From: Phytoseiulus persimilis | Lineage: Eukaryota > Arthropoda > Arachnida > Mesostigmata > Phytoseiidae | Direction: 5' to 3' | Assembly (NCBI GenBank): GCA_037576195.1 | Contig: CM075102.1 | Span: 13,326,745-13,390,744, forward strand | DNA length: 64,000 bases | In this document: one piece after another, positions 1 to 10,289 of the stretch | How positions within the stretch are numbered: position 1 is the stretch's first letter | How the letters are laid out: every line of letters begins with the position of its first letter | The notes under the pieces: generated by a model | The model's database searches: none | What the model saw: only the letters and a program-made list of their open reading frames with translations | What the model was told of the DNA's origin: nothing | Position numbers and translations under genes: made by a program

Positions 1-370
1 TGGTCCAGCATGGACCATGAGCTTGCAAACGGCAGGCTCAAATAGATCTGCATTTCAGAGGCATTCGAGTGCGAAAGACGTGATGCCGGCGGAAAAACGC
101 ACCGGAAGCTGGCTCATTCTTGTGAGCGAGGACGCCAGGCAAGCTTCCCTTAATGAGTAGCGGTCGCTACCCCTCAGCGTCCATCAGCCTGAGCCGTGAA
201 CCTCATCCATCCGGACTTTCTTGGCAGAATTACGGAAGTAAGGGACAGAAGTTCTCTTTATTCGATTCCATTCCGATCTCCGGCGTCCGGCAAAATTTTC
301 ATAATTCGCTCTCGTCAGTTTGTTTGTCAGTTCGGCCCTCCTAATCTATATATATAAAAATCCAGGGTCT

Positions 371-400
371 GTTTGTTTGTTTGTTTGTTTGTTTGTTTGT
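371..400. repeat. (GTTT)n microsatellite
   Basis: Seven and a half perfect GTTT units lie just inside the left end of the putative Helitron-like element. A C/T-rich tract follows at 484-530. Confidence 0.95.
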
Positions 401-700
401 CCTCAATAGGCTCCTCTGGGATTGATCGGATCGACTTGGAACAAACTGCATAATGTGGGGCGGCTCACCGGGAAGGACATAGGCCACCCACCCCTCCCCT
501 CCTCCCCCTCCCCTCCTCCACCCCTCGCGATTTACCCCAACTTTGACCCCCTCCATACTGTCACCCGCATCCAAATTCTGACGATAAGGTGCACCGCCCC
601 GTTATGACGCCAGCCAGACTCTTAGGCCTCATCCCATCGTCATCGGATATCCTTCCCTACCCCCTCTCTTATACATCTATCATAAAAATCTATCATGAAA

Positions 701-2190
701 ATATCTGGAGGGGTGATTCTGAGAACAATAAGGCCACTACTTCCCAACTCTGGAGGGGTGATTCCGAGACAAATCTGGCCATTAGTTTCCAACTCTGGAG
801 GGTTGATTACGAGACAAATCTGGCCATTACTTTCCAACTCTGGAGGGGTGATTACGAGACCAATCTGGACATTACTTTCCAACTCTGGAGAGGTGATTCC
901 GGTGCCAATCTGGCCATTACTTTCCAACTTTAGGGGGGTGATTCCGAGACCAATCCGGCCATTACTTTCCAACTCTGGAGGGGTGATTCCGAGACCAATC
1001 TGGACATTACTTTCCAACATTAGAGGGATGATTCCGAGACCAATCTGGCCATTACTTTCCAACTCTGGAGGAGTGATTCCGGGACCAATCTGGCCATTAC
1101 TTCCCAACTCTGGAGGGGTGATTCCGGGACCAATCTGGCCATTACTTTCCAACTCTGAAGGGGTGATTCCGGGACCAATCTGGCCATTACTTTCCAACTC
1201 TGGAGGGGTGATTCCGAGACCAATCTGGCCATTACTTTACAACTCTGGAGGGGTGATTCCGAGACCAATCTGGCCATTACTTTCCAACATTAGAGGGGTG
1301 ATTCCGAGACCTATAAGGCCATTACTTACCAACTCTGGAGGGTTGATTCCGAGACCAATCTGGCCATTACTTTCCAACTCTGGAGGGGTGATTCTGAGAC
1401 CAATCTGGCCATCACTTTCCAACTCTGGAGAGGTGATTCTGAGACCAATCTGGCCATCACTTTCCAACTCTGGAGGGGTGATTCCGGTATCAATCTGGCC
1501 ATTAGTTTCCAACTCTGGAGGGGTGATTCCGGTACCAATCTGGCCATTAGTTTCCAACTCTGGAGGGGTGATTCCGGTATCAATCTGGCCATTAGTTTCC
1601 AACTCTGGAGGGGTGATTCCGGTATCAATCTGGCCATTAGTTTCCAACTCTGGAGGGGTGATTCCGGTGCCAATCTGGCCATTAGTTTCCAACTCTGGAG
1701 GGGTGATTCCGGTATCAATCTGGCCATTAGTTTCCAACTCTGGAGGGGTGATTCCGGTACCAATCTGGCCATTACTTTCCAACTCTGGAGGGGGGATTCT
1801 GAGACCAATCTGGCCATTACTTTCCAACTCTGGAGGGGTGATTCCGGTATCAATCTGGCCATTAGTTTCCAACTCTGGAGGGGTGATTCCGGTACCAATC
1901 TGGCCATTACTTTCCAACTCTGGAGGGGGGATTCTGAGACCAATCTGGCCATTACTTTCCAACTCTGGAGGGGTGATTCCGAGACCAATCTGGCCATTGG
2001 TTTTCAACTCTGGAGGGGTGATTCCGGTGCCAATCTGGCCATTAGTTTCCAACTCTGGAGGGGTGATTCCGGTACCAATCTGGCCATTACTTTCCAACTC
2101 TGGAGGGGTGATTCTGAGACCAATCTGGCCATTACTTTCCAACTCTGGAGGGGTGATTCTGAGACCAATCTGGCCATTACTCTCCTACTC
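701..2190. repeat. 45-bp minisatellite, about 33 units
   Basis: The unit is 45 bp, built around TGGAGGGGTGATTCC, CAATCTGGCCATTA and TTTCCAACTC. Register is exact: the TGGAGGGG core recurs every 45 bases (for example 1561, 1606, 1651, 1696, 1741). Unit variants differ mainly after GATTCC (GGTATC, GGTACC, GAGACC) and in ATTAG/ATTAC, and these variants recur in blocks. That indicates repeated local amplification. Because 45 is divisible by 3, the array stays open in several frames on both strands (for example 695-2233 on plus, 1237-2142 on minus). The resulting 15-residue 'proteins' are by-products of the period and are not called as genes. The array ends in a run of about 14 G at 2191-2205. Confidence 0.95.
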
Positions 2191-2205
2191 TGGGGGGGGG
2201 GGGGG

Positions 2206-2520
2206 GAAGGGCTTGATTCCAGGACCAATCTGACAATACTTTTCTGAGTCCGGAGGGGTGCTTCCTAGACGAATCTGACCATACTTTCCAAAACCTGGAG
2301 GGGTGATTCCGTCTCCAATCTGAACATTACTTTCCGAGTTTGGAGGAGTGATACCGGGACCAATCTGAACATACTTTTCCAAGTCTGGAGGGGTGATCCC
2401 GAGACCAATTTGACTATCACTTTTCAAGTCTGGAGGGGTGATCCCGAGAAATGTCTAACCACACTTTTCAAAACCTGGAGGGGTGATTCCGGGACCAATC
2501 TGACCATACTTCTCGAAACC
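2206..2520. repeat. Degenerate tail of the 45-bp minisatellite
   Basis: About seven further units continue the same 45-bp motif (CTGGAGGGGTGATTCC, ACCAATCTGA, ATACTTTTC), with far more substitutions than the main array and CTGACCATAC in place of CTGGCCATTA. They probably represent older edge units that escaped later homogenisation. Beyond 2520 the period is lost. Confidence 0.85.
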
Positions 2521-2859
2521 ATGATGCTGGCCAAGTGAAGGAAGAGGAAAGTGCCTCGATTCCAGGTCAGGATCCTGTCGAGAATCGGTAGCCACTCCCG
2601 AAGGTCTCATGACACTACATGTAAGGCAATGTGTGTCTGTCAGCAGTAGACTCCCAAAGCAAGGGACGGGTCGGCCAGCGTAGTCGGCCGAAGGCCGGCT
2701 ATAGACTATAAATCATAGTATTATTATTATTAATAGACTATAAAGGAGGCCCCGGGATCGATCTGATCCGACATTCCGGGGACCACGAGGGTTCTGCCAG
2801 AACAGATCAGACCATACTTTTCAGAGTCTGAGGAATCAGTTTCTCAACATTTACTGACC

Positions 2860-3125
2860 GTAATTTTTGAACGTCGATTTGACGTCCTCCGGAGCTCATT
2901 AGACCGTTTACGATTGCAAGTTTCAAGGGAGCCTCAGAAAAATCCGAAAGAGCAGTTTGATGTCGGATCCAAGGAGCTGATACGCAATCCCCAAGACAGG
3001 CTTCAGGAACATCCGAAGAAACGATTCAACGTCGTTTTAGAGCAGCTGAAGCGCAAACCACAAAACGCGCTCCGCAAAAGCACGATGAAGCGAGTCAATT
3101 TCATGTGAATGCAGCTGGAGCAAAC
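2860..3125 (+). repeat. Degenerate ~70-bp tandem repeat with coding-like phase
   Basis: Read on plus, three to four imperfect units each carry an F-[DN]-V motif followed by a Leu/Arg-rich stretch and a Pro-Lys turn (FDVLRSSLDR, FDVGSKELIRNPQDR, FNVVLEQLKRKPQN, then a VNF remnant). Spacing is 23-26 codons. A 64-codon open frame (2914-3108) covers part of it. No family is recognised. It could be a remnant of a repetitive coding exon or a diverged satellite. Confidence 0.45.
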
Positions 3126-3514
3126 CTTCCGAAGAAGGATCCAGAAAAAGCCTAAGACATTTTCCGATCTGCTACGATACTCGCCGACGGCCTTCACCGA
3201 GCTCATCAACTGAAGAATTCCGCAGTCGAAGGACTGCTGAAAGTCTCGATGTCTGATCATCACTCCGGGCTATACGAGAAGTTCCGGAACCTCGAGGTTC
3301 CCCGCGTTCACCATTTTGGCCGTAAACCGCCATGCTGTCGCAGCTGAACGAATTTTCTTCGCCGGGGGCGGCGATATCACGTTATGCCCCGATGTTGGAT
3401 TCGGGTACGCCTCTTCGGAATCTTCTGCCCACTAGCATCGGAACGAGGACCTGCTTGCAACCATCGTCACATTCTCCGCCAATAACGATGACAAAACAAA
3501 AAACATGTAGTTGT

Positions 3515-3640
3515 TTGTTCAGTTCAGAACCATCGTTTAATGGTTGTTGATTGTTGTGGTTGCAGGTGATTCGAGAAGACGTTGAGTTGACAAGCACGTT
3601 CCCCTCGCTGAATGTTTGGGAAGCATGTCAGATCGAGCGG
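3515..3640 (+). repeat. Direct repeat, copy 1
   Basis: This matches a second copy at 3825-3945, offset by about 312 bp. The best block is GTTGAGTTGACAAGCACGTT followed by CCCTCGCTGAATG, with a flanking match around GGTTGTTGATTGTTGTG. Divergence is visible, so the duplication is not recent. No gene is evident in either copy. Confidence 0.7.
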
Positions 3641-3824
3641 AAAGCCTGGAGCTGTCTCAGAGATGGTTATCACGCAGTCCTTCCAGAGGAAAAGAGGAAG
3701 TCGCGCCGAGGATCTGTCACAAAATCGGTCAAGAAGGTGAGGCGACTACAATCGAAGGAAAAGTTGTGAAACCCTGCTTGCTAGACGCCGCTGCTAGATG
3801 CTGCAAGAGAAACGGATTGAACAG

Positions 3825-3945
3825 ATTCAGCTCGGAACCAGAACCGTGCGAAACGGTTATTAGTTGTTGTGAATGTGCTCGACGACGATTCAAGGAGGCG
3901 TTGAGTTGACAAGTACGTTTCCCTCGCTGGATGCTCTTAAACCAC
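3825..3945 (+). repeat. Direct repeat, copy 2
   Basis: Partner of the repeat at 3515-3640; it shares GTTGAGTTGACAAGTACGTT followed by CCCTCGCTGGATG. The pair may once have flanked or belonged to a tandem duplication of roughly 310 bp. Confidence 0.7.
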
Positions 3946-4418
3946 ATCACATCGAATGCTTTTACACGCGCTTTGAAGAGGACAGAACAGGGTCGAATGA
4001 GCGATCCCTCCTAAGCTGAAGATCCAGTGGAATGTTGACCAGTTCCAGGATTGGGTATTAGGGAAAGAAGAGAGGAACCGATCGATTCCAACGGGCCGCC
4101 CACGGATGGAATACGACTCGACGGAAAGAGAGAAATATCTGAACCGCCGAACGCTGGACGGATCGAGTCGGGTTTGATGATATGATACCGTGCCGAAGCC
4201 TCAGGCCCCACCGCGAATCATTTATGGGGCCTAGACTAATCCATGGGGCCTGCTATAATGTATGCTCCCCTGTCAATCTCGTTGCGCGCATCGTCTTATA
4301 AGAACCCGTCCGATCTACTCCGCGTTTCTCCCGCGATTTGACTTCGGTTCGAGCTGTGGCTCCATCTCGATATCATCTCGACTAGAGAGAAAAGTCATGG
4401 GGCCGTAGAAATATCTCA

Positions 4419-4424
4419 TTTATT
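4419..4424 (-). terminator. Poly(A) signal of the small basic protein gene
   Basis: A canonical AATAAA lies on the minus strand 55 nt past the stop codon at 4479, as expected for a short 3' UTR. Confidence 0.65.
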
Positions 4425-4478
4425 CCAAATGGGATTCAGCGGAAAGCACCAGGCCACGCTTGACTGGCAGTGAAGGAG

Positions 4479-4850
4479 TTAGTGATTCCATGGGGCGTCT
4501 CCTTTCAACGCATCGCCCCAGCCTATGAAATATAGGTCCTGGAGCGCCTCGTGTTCGCGTTGGCTAGCCTCGTCGTAAATTGGAGGGATCCTCCGAGGCT
4601 GGGAGGAATCAACCGGTCTGGAGTGCTCCTCGACCGTTGGCTGCTGTGCTCGCGGCAGGGTTTCTTCAGCGCGCTGGGATGCTTGCTGTGTCCTGAGCTC
4701 TTGTTGTCGCTTTTTCTGGGTCTTCTTAGCTTTCCGGGATGAGCGCTTGGTTTTCTTGGGGGCGGCTCGCTTGCAGTGGCGACTCTTCTTGCCACTCTTC
4801 AGGCAGTTCCCCGAGGGGACTCGACCCACGACTCGTTTTTGACCAGCCAT
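4479..4850 (-). CDS. Intronless small Lys/Arg-rich (nuclear-type) protein
   Basis: The predicted protein has 123 residues and is not a recognised family. Residues 1-52 are extremely basic, with Lys/Arg clusters such as KSGKKSRHCKRAAPKKTKRS and KAKKTQKKR, which resemble nuclear-localisation or DNA-binding tails of histone-like or protamine-like proteins. Residues 53-90 are Gln/Arg/Glu/Pro-rich and probably disordered. The C-terminal third (about 91-123) is acidic/aromatic, with YDEASQREHEALQDLYFIGW. The ATG is in the context AACATGG. A TATA box lies about 85 nt upstream and AATAAA 55 nt downstream, so promoter, frame and 3' end form one compact single-exon unit. It could be a chromatin or ribosome-associated protein; function is inference. 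The overlapping minus frame at 4523-4795 is a shadow. Confidence 0.6.
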   Translation of the reverse strand: MAGQKRVVGRVPSGNCLKSGKKSRHCKRAAPKKTKRSSRKAKKTQKKRQQELRTQQASQRAEETLPRAQQPTVEEHSRPVDSSQPRRIPPIYDEASQREHEALQDLYFIGWGDALKGDAPWNH

Positions 4851-4931
4851 GTTACTGAGACGAAAGACTTCTGGTTCTACAACGTGATTCTACAAGACAC
4901 CAAGTGATCTCGCGATCGTGTTCGGGCCAGT

Positions 4932-4939
4932 TTATATAA
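4932..4939 (-). promoter_or_regulatory. TATA box of the small basic protein gene
   Basis: On minus the sequence reads CCTTATATAAAC, a strong TATA element. A start site about 30 nt downstream would give a 5' UTR of roughly 55 nt before the ATG at 4850. Confidence 0.6.
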
Positions 4940-4950
4940 GGCTTCAGAGC

Positions 4951-6517
4951 GCCTATCCCTCGCTCTCTACAGTATCGAAATGCAAACGAGCTGTGATGAG
5001 TGGTGAGAACCGATCTTGGTGCGTCCACATCTCTTGCACGGAAGAGATGAGGATGTCCCCGTTCGATCGCGTCGCTGTTGTAGTTTTGGGCGTGGATCAC
5101 GTTCGCTCCCTGGCACTTGGGAGACCCCTGGAGGCGGCAGGGACAAAAGCTCTCGACGTGGACTGGGAAAGCCGAGGCCTCTCGTTAGAGACGTTGATGC
5201 AGGGAGATTTTCCGAACTTTTGTTAGCCGTGATGGGACCCTGTTGATTGATTAACACCGCGTTTACAGTCTCGAATGTGACCTTAAGTGTTGGAATTTCC
5301 CAAAATATTCACCCGGAAGCGCGGGCGTTTGCGTGAGGGGGGCAGGATTGCTCGCATAAATCTTTGGTCCCTGCGGGCTGAGGTGTGACTCGAGCGCGAC
5401 TTTCCAAGAATCCGGAAATAGTTCAAGGGTGCTTGTTGCCTCTTTAGGTCGGACCCACTGTGTAACCTGGTCGTCACGATTGCAAAGCACAGGCTCCAAA
5501 CCTCTTGCTACAAGACGACTAGCCATTTTCAAGCGGCGTCTGAATTCCGTCTTTCTTCACATTCTGAGTATCGACCGCCCTCATTGAATGCTCGAAGAGA
5601 GTGAAGGATTCCGTAGCCGAAGAACTCCGGGCTACACACGAAGTTTTGACGTGAAAATGTCTTCTCGGGAGCGAGAGATTCAGTTGTGTGATTCTTCGTC
5701 ATTCACGGAACGGAATCCAATGGAACTTGTAACTCATCTTTGCTGTTGAGCTTTGCTGGAGTCAGGCTCAGCCTGTTCTAGTAACCCCCGAAAGCCCGCG
5801 AATCCACGGGACGATAATCCACTGCGGACGAACCGTAAGTCGTGCGTGCCTATTCAGGATAGGAAAAGAAACAGAGCGTGAACTCTGCTCCCAGAGCAGC
5901 CGAGCTTGCTTCCGCAATCTCATTGCTGTCTTCTCTCTCATTCTGAGTCCTCCCTCCGTGCATCTCAGATTGAACAGGTTATCGATCGAGAGGTTCTGTC
6001 ATCATCCTTATCAAGAACCATGGGCCTTGAGATAAGGCTATCGCGTGCCGGGAAAGTTCGAGAACAAACTCGTGATGGTTCGTTACCGAGACAGTTCAGA
6101 CTGGATTACCAGCTAGAAGGAACACTCCAATAAACTGTCAGAACCAGTTCGCCTCAAATATTTGTTTGTCGTTTCCCGCTGGCGTTCCGAAAAATGTAAG
6201 CCAAGCCAAAGAGGGAATGAGAGATATCATTGCAACGCATACAGGACTCGGAGTCATTCTGGGGTCATTGATTCTGTGGTCGATCCGACCATATTATCTG
6301 CAGTCCGTGGACCCGGGCATTCGAAGCCCGACCCGGGTATTTGCGACCCCTAATCTTGGCTGCTTAGGAGATGTTCGACGCTCTGATGAACTCGGTTCTG
6401 ATGATCAGACGTCCGGTTACCCCCGATCCTTACTACCCATCGAGCATCCCCCTCCCGAAACTCCCGAAGGAATGATATTTCATCTAACGTTCGACTGACT
6501 CGATAATTCCTTTCCAG
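4951..6517. other. Intergenic region and unsolved 5' part of Fcp1
   Basis: No complete gene is recognised. Fcp1 needs N-terminal coding sequence upstream of 6518. One candidate is plus-strand 6021-6100, encoding EIRLSRAGKVREQTRDG, which resembles the 'R.G.V.E' lipoyl-like stretch preceding the Cys-rich segment in animal FCP1. A good donor after it was not found, so it is left uncalled. A GTAAGT donor-like site is at 5830. Confidence 0.4.
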
Positions 6518-8388
6518 GTGAAATCCAATGGAGTTACGAGTTGCGTGCACCCGGTCGAAACGGAGGATATGTGCGCCTCATGCGGAGCCGAATCAGAACC
6601 GTAAGTACTTCTGAGCCTTACTGACTTCATTTGATGGTGTATCGGATTTTCCTGAAACCCATTTGTCTCCTTCTCGGCAGACAAGATCCCGATTCTGCCG
6701 AGGTCGCAGCTTCTGTTTCGTTGGCCTACCAACGACCGGAGGTGCGAGTCAGCAGAGCACTGGCTCGCTCCGTCGGAAAGGTTGGTTGAGATAGATTCTC
6801 CGCCGATACTCGGCGTGTTGCGAGACTCATGAGTCGAGGAGATCGATATGAGTCCCAAATTGATATCCAAGGTCATTCCAGGAAGAAAAGTTGCGGTTGT
6901 TGGCACAGAGGAAGATGGTCCTCCTAATCGATCTGGACCAGACCCTCATACACACGACGGACAGGCTCGTGAGCAACAAAATCGAGGGCGTTCACCGCTT
7001 CCTTCTGCCCGGCGATGATTACTGCCTTCACACTCGAATCCGCCCGGGAACCGAAACCTTCCTGGAAAACGTGAGTTGCTCACTGCGGGGCCTGGTTTTG
7101 AATCCACAGATTCCTCGTCGGGATGTTTGGCAGTCGATCGCTCATCACGTGGGAAGAGAACGAAGTCATTCTAAGCTTCAAACCCTTCCAGGTCTCCCAG
7201 CTCTTCGAGCTACACGTAGTCACGTTCGGGGACCGTTCATACGCGGACAAGATAGTTTCGTTGCTCGATCCAACGAAGAAGTATTTCCAGTCTCGCGTTC
7301 TGTCTCGCGATGAAAGTTTAGACCAAACATCCAAGGCTGCAAACCTCGGGAACTTGTTCCCCGCTGGCGATGAAATGGTCTGTATCATCGATGATCGCGA
7401 AGATGTTTGGGAATACGCATCGAATCTCGTGGCGATGAAGCCATACGTCTTCTTCCGCGGAGCTGGGGATATCAATGCGCCTTCAACAGTCCTCGCGGAG
7501 TGTCATGCGATGCCTGCGAGCGAAGGAGGGTTCTGCAGTGCCGCTCTATCCCCCGAGAATCCTGAGGCCCTCCTCGCTGATCAGGATATAGTCGCATGCT
7601 TGGAGACCCTCATCGAGGTCACATCCGTGGAGGCTGACGGCGTCATCGACTTCCATGACAGTGATGATCATCTCACCCACCTCGAGAGGACTCTGCGGAA
7701 GGTGGGTGCTAAAGACTAAGTCTCAATCTGTATTTTGTGATCGCTGTCGGGTCGCGGGAAATATCGACGATGCATAGGGATTTCAGAATGACATTGCTTT
7801 CGCAGATTCACCGGGCGTACTTCAAGCGGTATGAGCGGAGGAGGAGCAAAAAGCCTGAGAGATCGGCTCCGATGTCCGGACTCCCCAATTCAAGGAAAGT
7901 CATTCCGCGTGTGCGGAGGAAAACCCTGAAGGGAGTGGTCGTCGTCTTCAGCGGCTGTTTTCCGATCAACCAGAGCCCGGAAAGCGTGAAAATCTGCTCT
8001 GTGGCTGCTGCGCTTTGCGCAGAAGTCCAGAACAAGATCACCCCGGCGACAACTCATCTCGTCGCGGCTCGGCCGGGCACAGCGAAGGTCTTCCAGGCTC
8101 GAGAGCTCGGAACAGTCGAGGTAGGCTCTCGGGGGGATGAAACCCGATTCACGATCAGTTCCACCTTTCACCAAGCTTGTTGATGACCTCGATCTCGGTT
8201 TGCAGGTGGTCTCGCCGCAATGGCTGTGGTCGTGCGCCGAACGATGGCAGAGGATGCCGGAGGCGTTGTTCCCGGTTGCGGATTTCTTCCCGTTCCTCGG
8301 TGTGGCGCAGTTCAGGGTACCTCCGCTCGATGTTGATGAACAGCGGGGGAATAATGGACCTCCGATGAAGAAGTCAAAGCGCGCCTGA
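6518..8388 (+). CDS. Fcp1: RNA polymerase II CTD phosphatase FCP1 (six exons, 5' end missing)
   Basis: FCP1 dephosphorylates Ser2/Ser5 of the Pol II C-terminal repeat and recycles polymerase in the nucleus. Exons: 6518-6600, 6681-6780, 6882-7070, 7192-7701, 7806-8120, 8206-8388. All introns are GT-AG, 80-121 bp, and phases join to 459 codons plus TGA. The first exon encodes the family's Cys segment (SCVHPVETEDMCASCGAE). Residues 62-124 carry the catalytic DxDxT motif (LIDLDQTLIHTT, both Asp present). Exon 4 has the second acidic motif IIDDREDVW and GAGDINAP of the FCPH domain. A BRCT domain spans about residues 333-435 across exons 5-6 (VVVVFSGCFP, THLVAA, WLWSCAERW). The protein stops about 25 residues after the BRCT fold, so the long acidic tail of fly and human FCP1 is absent. 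The start codon is not found. Confidence 0.93.
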
Positions 8389-9926
8389 GATGACGACCAA
8401 TGAGTGTCGTGATGTTTTCTCCGCAACTGACGCACAGCGGGAGGGAGAGATCAGGTACAGCAGAATCCATCTCACTGTTCCTCGTCGCTCTGACCGTAAG
8501 AATCCCAGCTTCAAGTCAAACGCACCTGTCATACATGTTATTCATCTCGTAACCCAGCATTGATATACTGGAAGCAAACAAAGATTTCGGATATTCAAAA
8601 TGGATTGGAAAATTGGAACGGTGCAATCTTTCCCCTATGAGAAAGCATTTTCGGCGTCACCGCCGGAGTTTATTCATGAGAGAATACGGACGAGGCTCCA
8701 CCCTACAGCGATCAGTCCGTGGCTCGTGTCCTTGGGGTACGTCTCGTGCAAGGTCGACTTCTGCGAGAGGCTTGCCAGCTCGCAATTCTCGCAGAATGGA
8801 GCGCGGAAAGGGAATCGCGAGAAGCCATGTTCCGCCGCTGCTAGAAACCGAAGGGCTCGAATATGATCTGACTGCGGGACCTGTCGTAAGATCCGCGGGA
8901 ACTAGGCGGAAAAGTCGGCAAAGACCGATCCAGCAAGGCCGGCGAGAGTTGCGTCGTCTACGAAGCAGGGCTCAAACGTTGAACAGAGAGTCGATGCGAA
9001 TCGGCTGGAAGCGATGCGAGAAACTGTGGAGCCACAGGGTTCACCCTGCTGAACCCTATTCCGCGAGGAGGCGACTCCGTTGTCCCGGAATAGCTCCGAG
9101 GGGCGACCTGTACTTCTGGTGGATTATGGGAAAGAGGGCAAGGAAGTTGGCTTGGACAGTGCTGGGGATCCGTTTTTCTCGGAGGGAGTTGAAAGCGTTG
9201 GCGGAGCTTCACGAAATCGCCAACTTGGCAGCAATGCAGATGTTGGGCCCCGTTGCCTTCCAGGTACCTGCCCCAGGGCCCAGAGCCTTCGGCGCGGCTG
9301 ATTTCGTTCGAGTCGCATCCGAATCCGTGGATTGATTCGCACGATCAACGGCATAGTCTCGAAAGAAATTCAACAGCGACGATTTCAATCGATTTCATGA
9401 GGCAAAATGAAGTCACTGAGCTGCTCTATGTGGAATTCCAGCCATGTTGAATTCTACCTCAATTCACCCTTTTGGACTCCTTCAGCTTTTGAACTGCACC
9501 ATATTGTTTCCATCGGCTTATACTAAGCCAAGGTCACTGATTTTATTGAATTCCTCTAAAACCATTTCATCACTCGTATTCAACACCGATAGCCGCGATA
9601 ACTTCTGCGTTCGGAACCCGACTTCTCGTTATTCCCATTTCATAGCGTAGAGCGTAACATAGGTTTTGTGGGGCGGCCTCATCCCAGCTCCCAACCTCAG
9701 ATCGAATTTTCCCCCGCAAAACCTCGCGGACCCGTTCCGAAAATACTGGGGGATCTTTGGAAGGCCTACTCCCACGAGATGATTGCTCTATCACAGTGAG
9801 TCATCGAAGGTGAACGCAAAGTTTCGCATCGCAGAACCGCTTCTTTTTTGCCCCCACAGACTCTTGAATCGAGCACCTTGATGGGTGATAGCTATAGTTT
9901 GTAGCCACTCCCTCTTTGTATTTCCC
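8389..9926. other. Fcp1 3' flank and unassigned open frames
   Basis: No canonical AATAAA was seen in the first 200 bp past the Fcp1 stop. A 240-codon plus frame (8613-9335) covers much of the stretch. It is very Arg-rich, has no recognised domain, and overlaps another open plus frame (8600-8866) and minus frames. It could be an unrecognised single-exon gene, an eroded element or chance. I do not call it a gene. Confidence 0.3.
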
Positions 9927-10095
9927 AGCCATCGCCCAGATAGATAACCAAAAACACACCCTGGGACAAGGGTCCCCCGGACGAGCTGCCGAAGAAGACT
10001 TGGATACCGGTGCTTGAGCCGCGGAGATAAGAGAAAGACTTGGGAGCGAACAGAATAAACTCTCTCTTCTCTTAAAAAAAAAGCCATCGCCCAGA
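9927..10095 (+). pseudogene. 5'-truncated processed retrocopy with 14-bp target-site duplication
   Basis: The insert (9941-10081) is bracketed by perfect direct copies of AGCCATCGCCCAGA at 9927-9940 and 10082-10095. It ends in a nine-A tail, has AATAAA at 10054-10059 (15 nt before the tail), and 28 codons of an open frame (9944-10027) ending PDELPKKTWIPVLEPRR followed by TAA. It therefore looks like the last codons plus a ~43-nt 3' UTR of a spliced, polyadenylated mRNA copied by a LINE machinery. The parent gene is not recognised and is not in the window. The short 3' UTR would fit a housekeeping gene. Confidence 0.8.
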
Positions 10096-10289
10096 GTTGG
10101 CAATAATGGCGAGCCCACGTCGCTCTGTTTCCTCGCGTATCTCGGAATATAGGATTTTTATCCTGATCCGAACCTCCACCGCTCTATCTCTCAAAACTAC
10201 CGGTTTCCAATATTGATTCCTTGACCCCATTCAATAGTTTTCCCGTTTCAGTTCATGGAATCTATTTGGAAGCTCCAAGCCGTTGCAGA

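Larger units (their letters stand above)
345..2700 (+). mobile_element. Probable non-autonomous Helitron-like element carrying a minisatellite
   Basis: The left end begins TCTATATATATAAAAATCC and runs into a GTTT microsatellite and then a stretch about two nucleotides after which comes a motif telling of a target 'rolled over' sequence (CTCCTCTGGGATTGATCGG). This layout is typical of repeated arthropod elements that I recall as Helitron-like. The centre is a 45-bp tandem array. The right end has GGGACGGGTCGGCCAGCGTAG, followed at 2682-2700 by a GC-rich hairpin (8-bp stem with one G-T pair, GAA loop). Helitrons and the related Helentron/DINE-type elements lack terminal inverted repeats, carry a 3' hairpin and often hold central minisatellites. 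No Rep/helicase reading frame is present, so it would be non-autonomous. The exact right border is uncertain (about 2683-2700). The family call is inference from memory of such ends. Confidence 0.38.

Noticed and set aside
695-2233. A 512-codon frame and long minus frames that look like a 15-residue repeat protein
   Set aside because: The frames exist on both strands only because a 45-bp tandem unit lacks stops; no promoter, start context or 3' signals support translation.
8613-9335. 240-codon Arg-rich plus frame
   Set aside because: No domain, overlapped by other open frames on both strands, no promoter or poly(A) support; kept only as a comment on the region.
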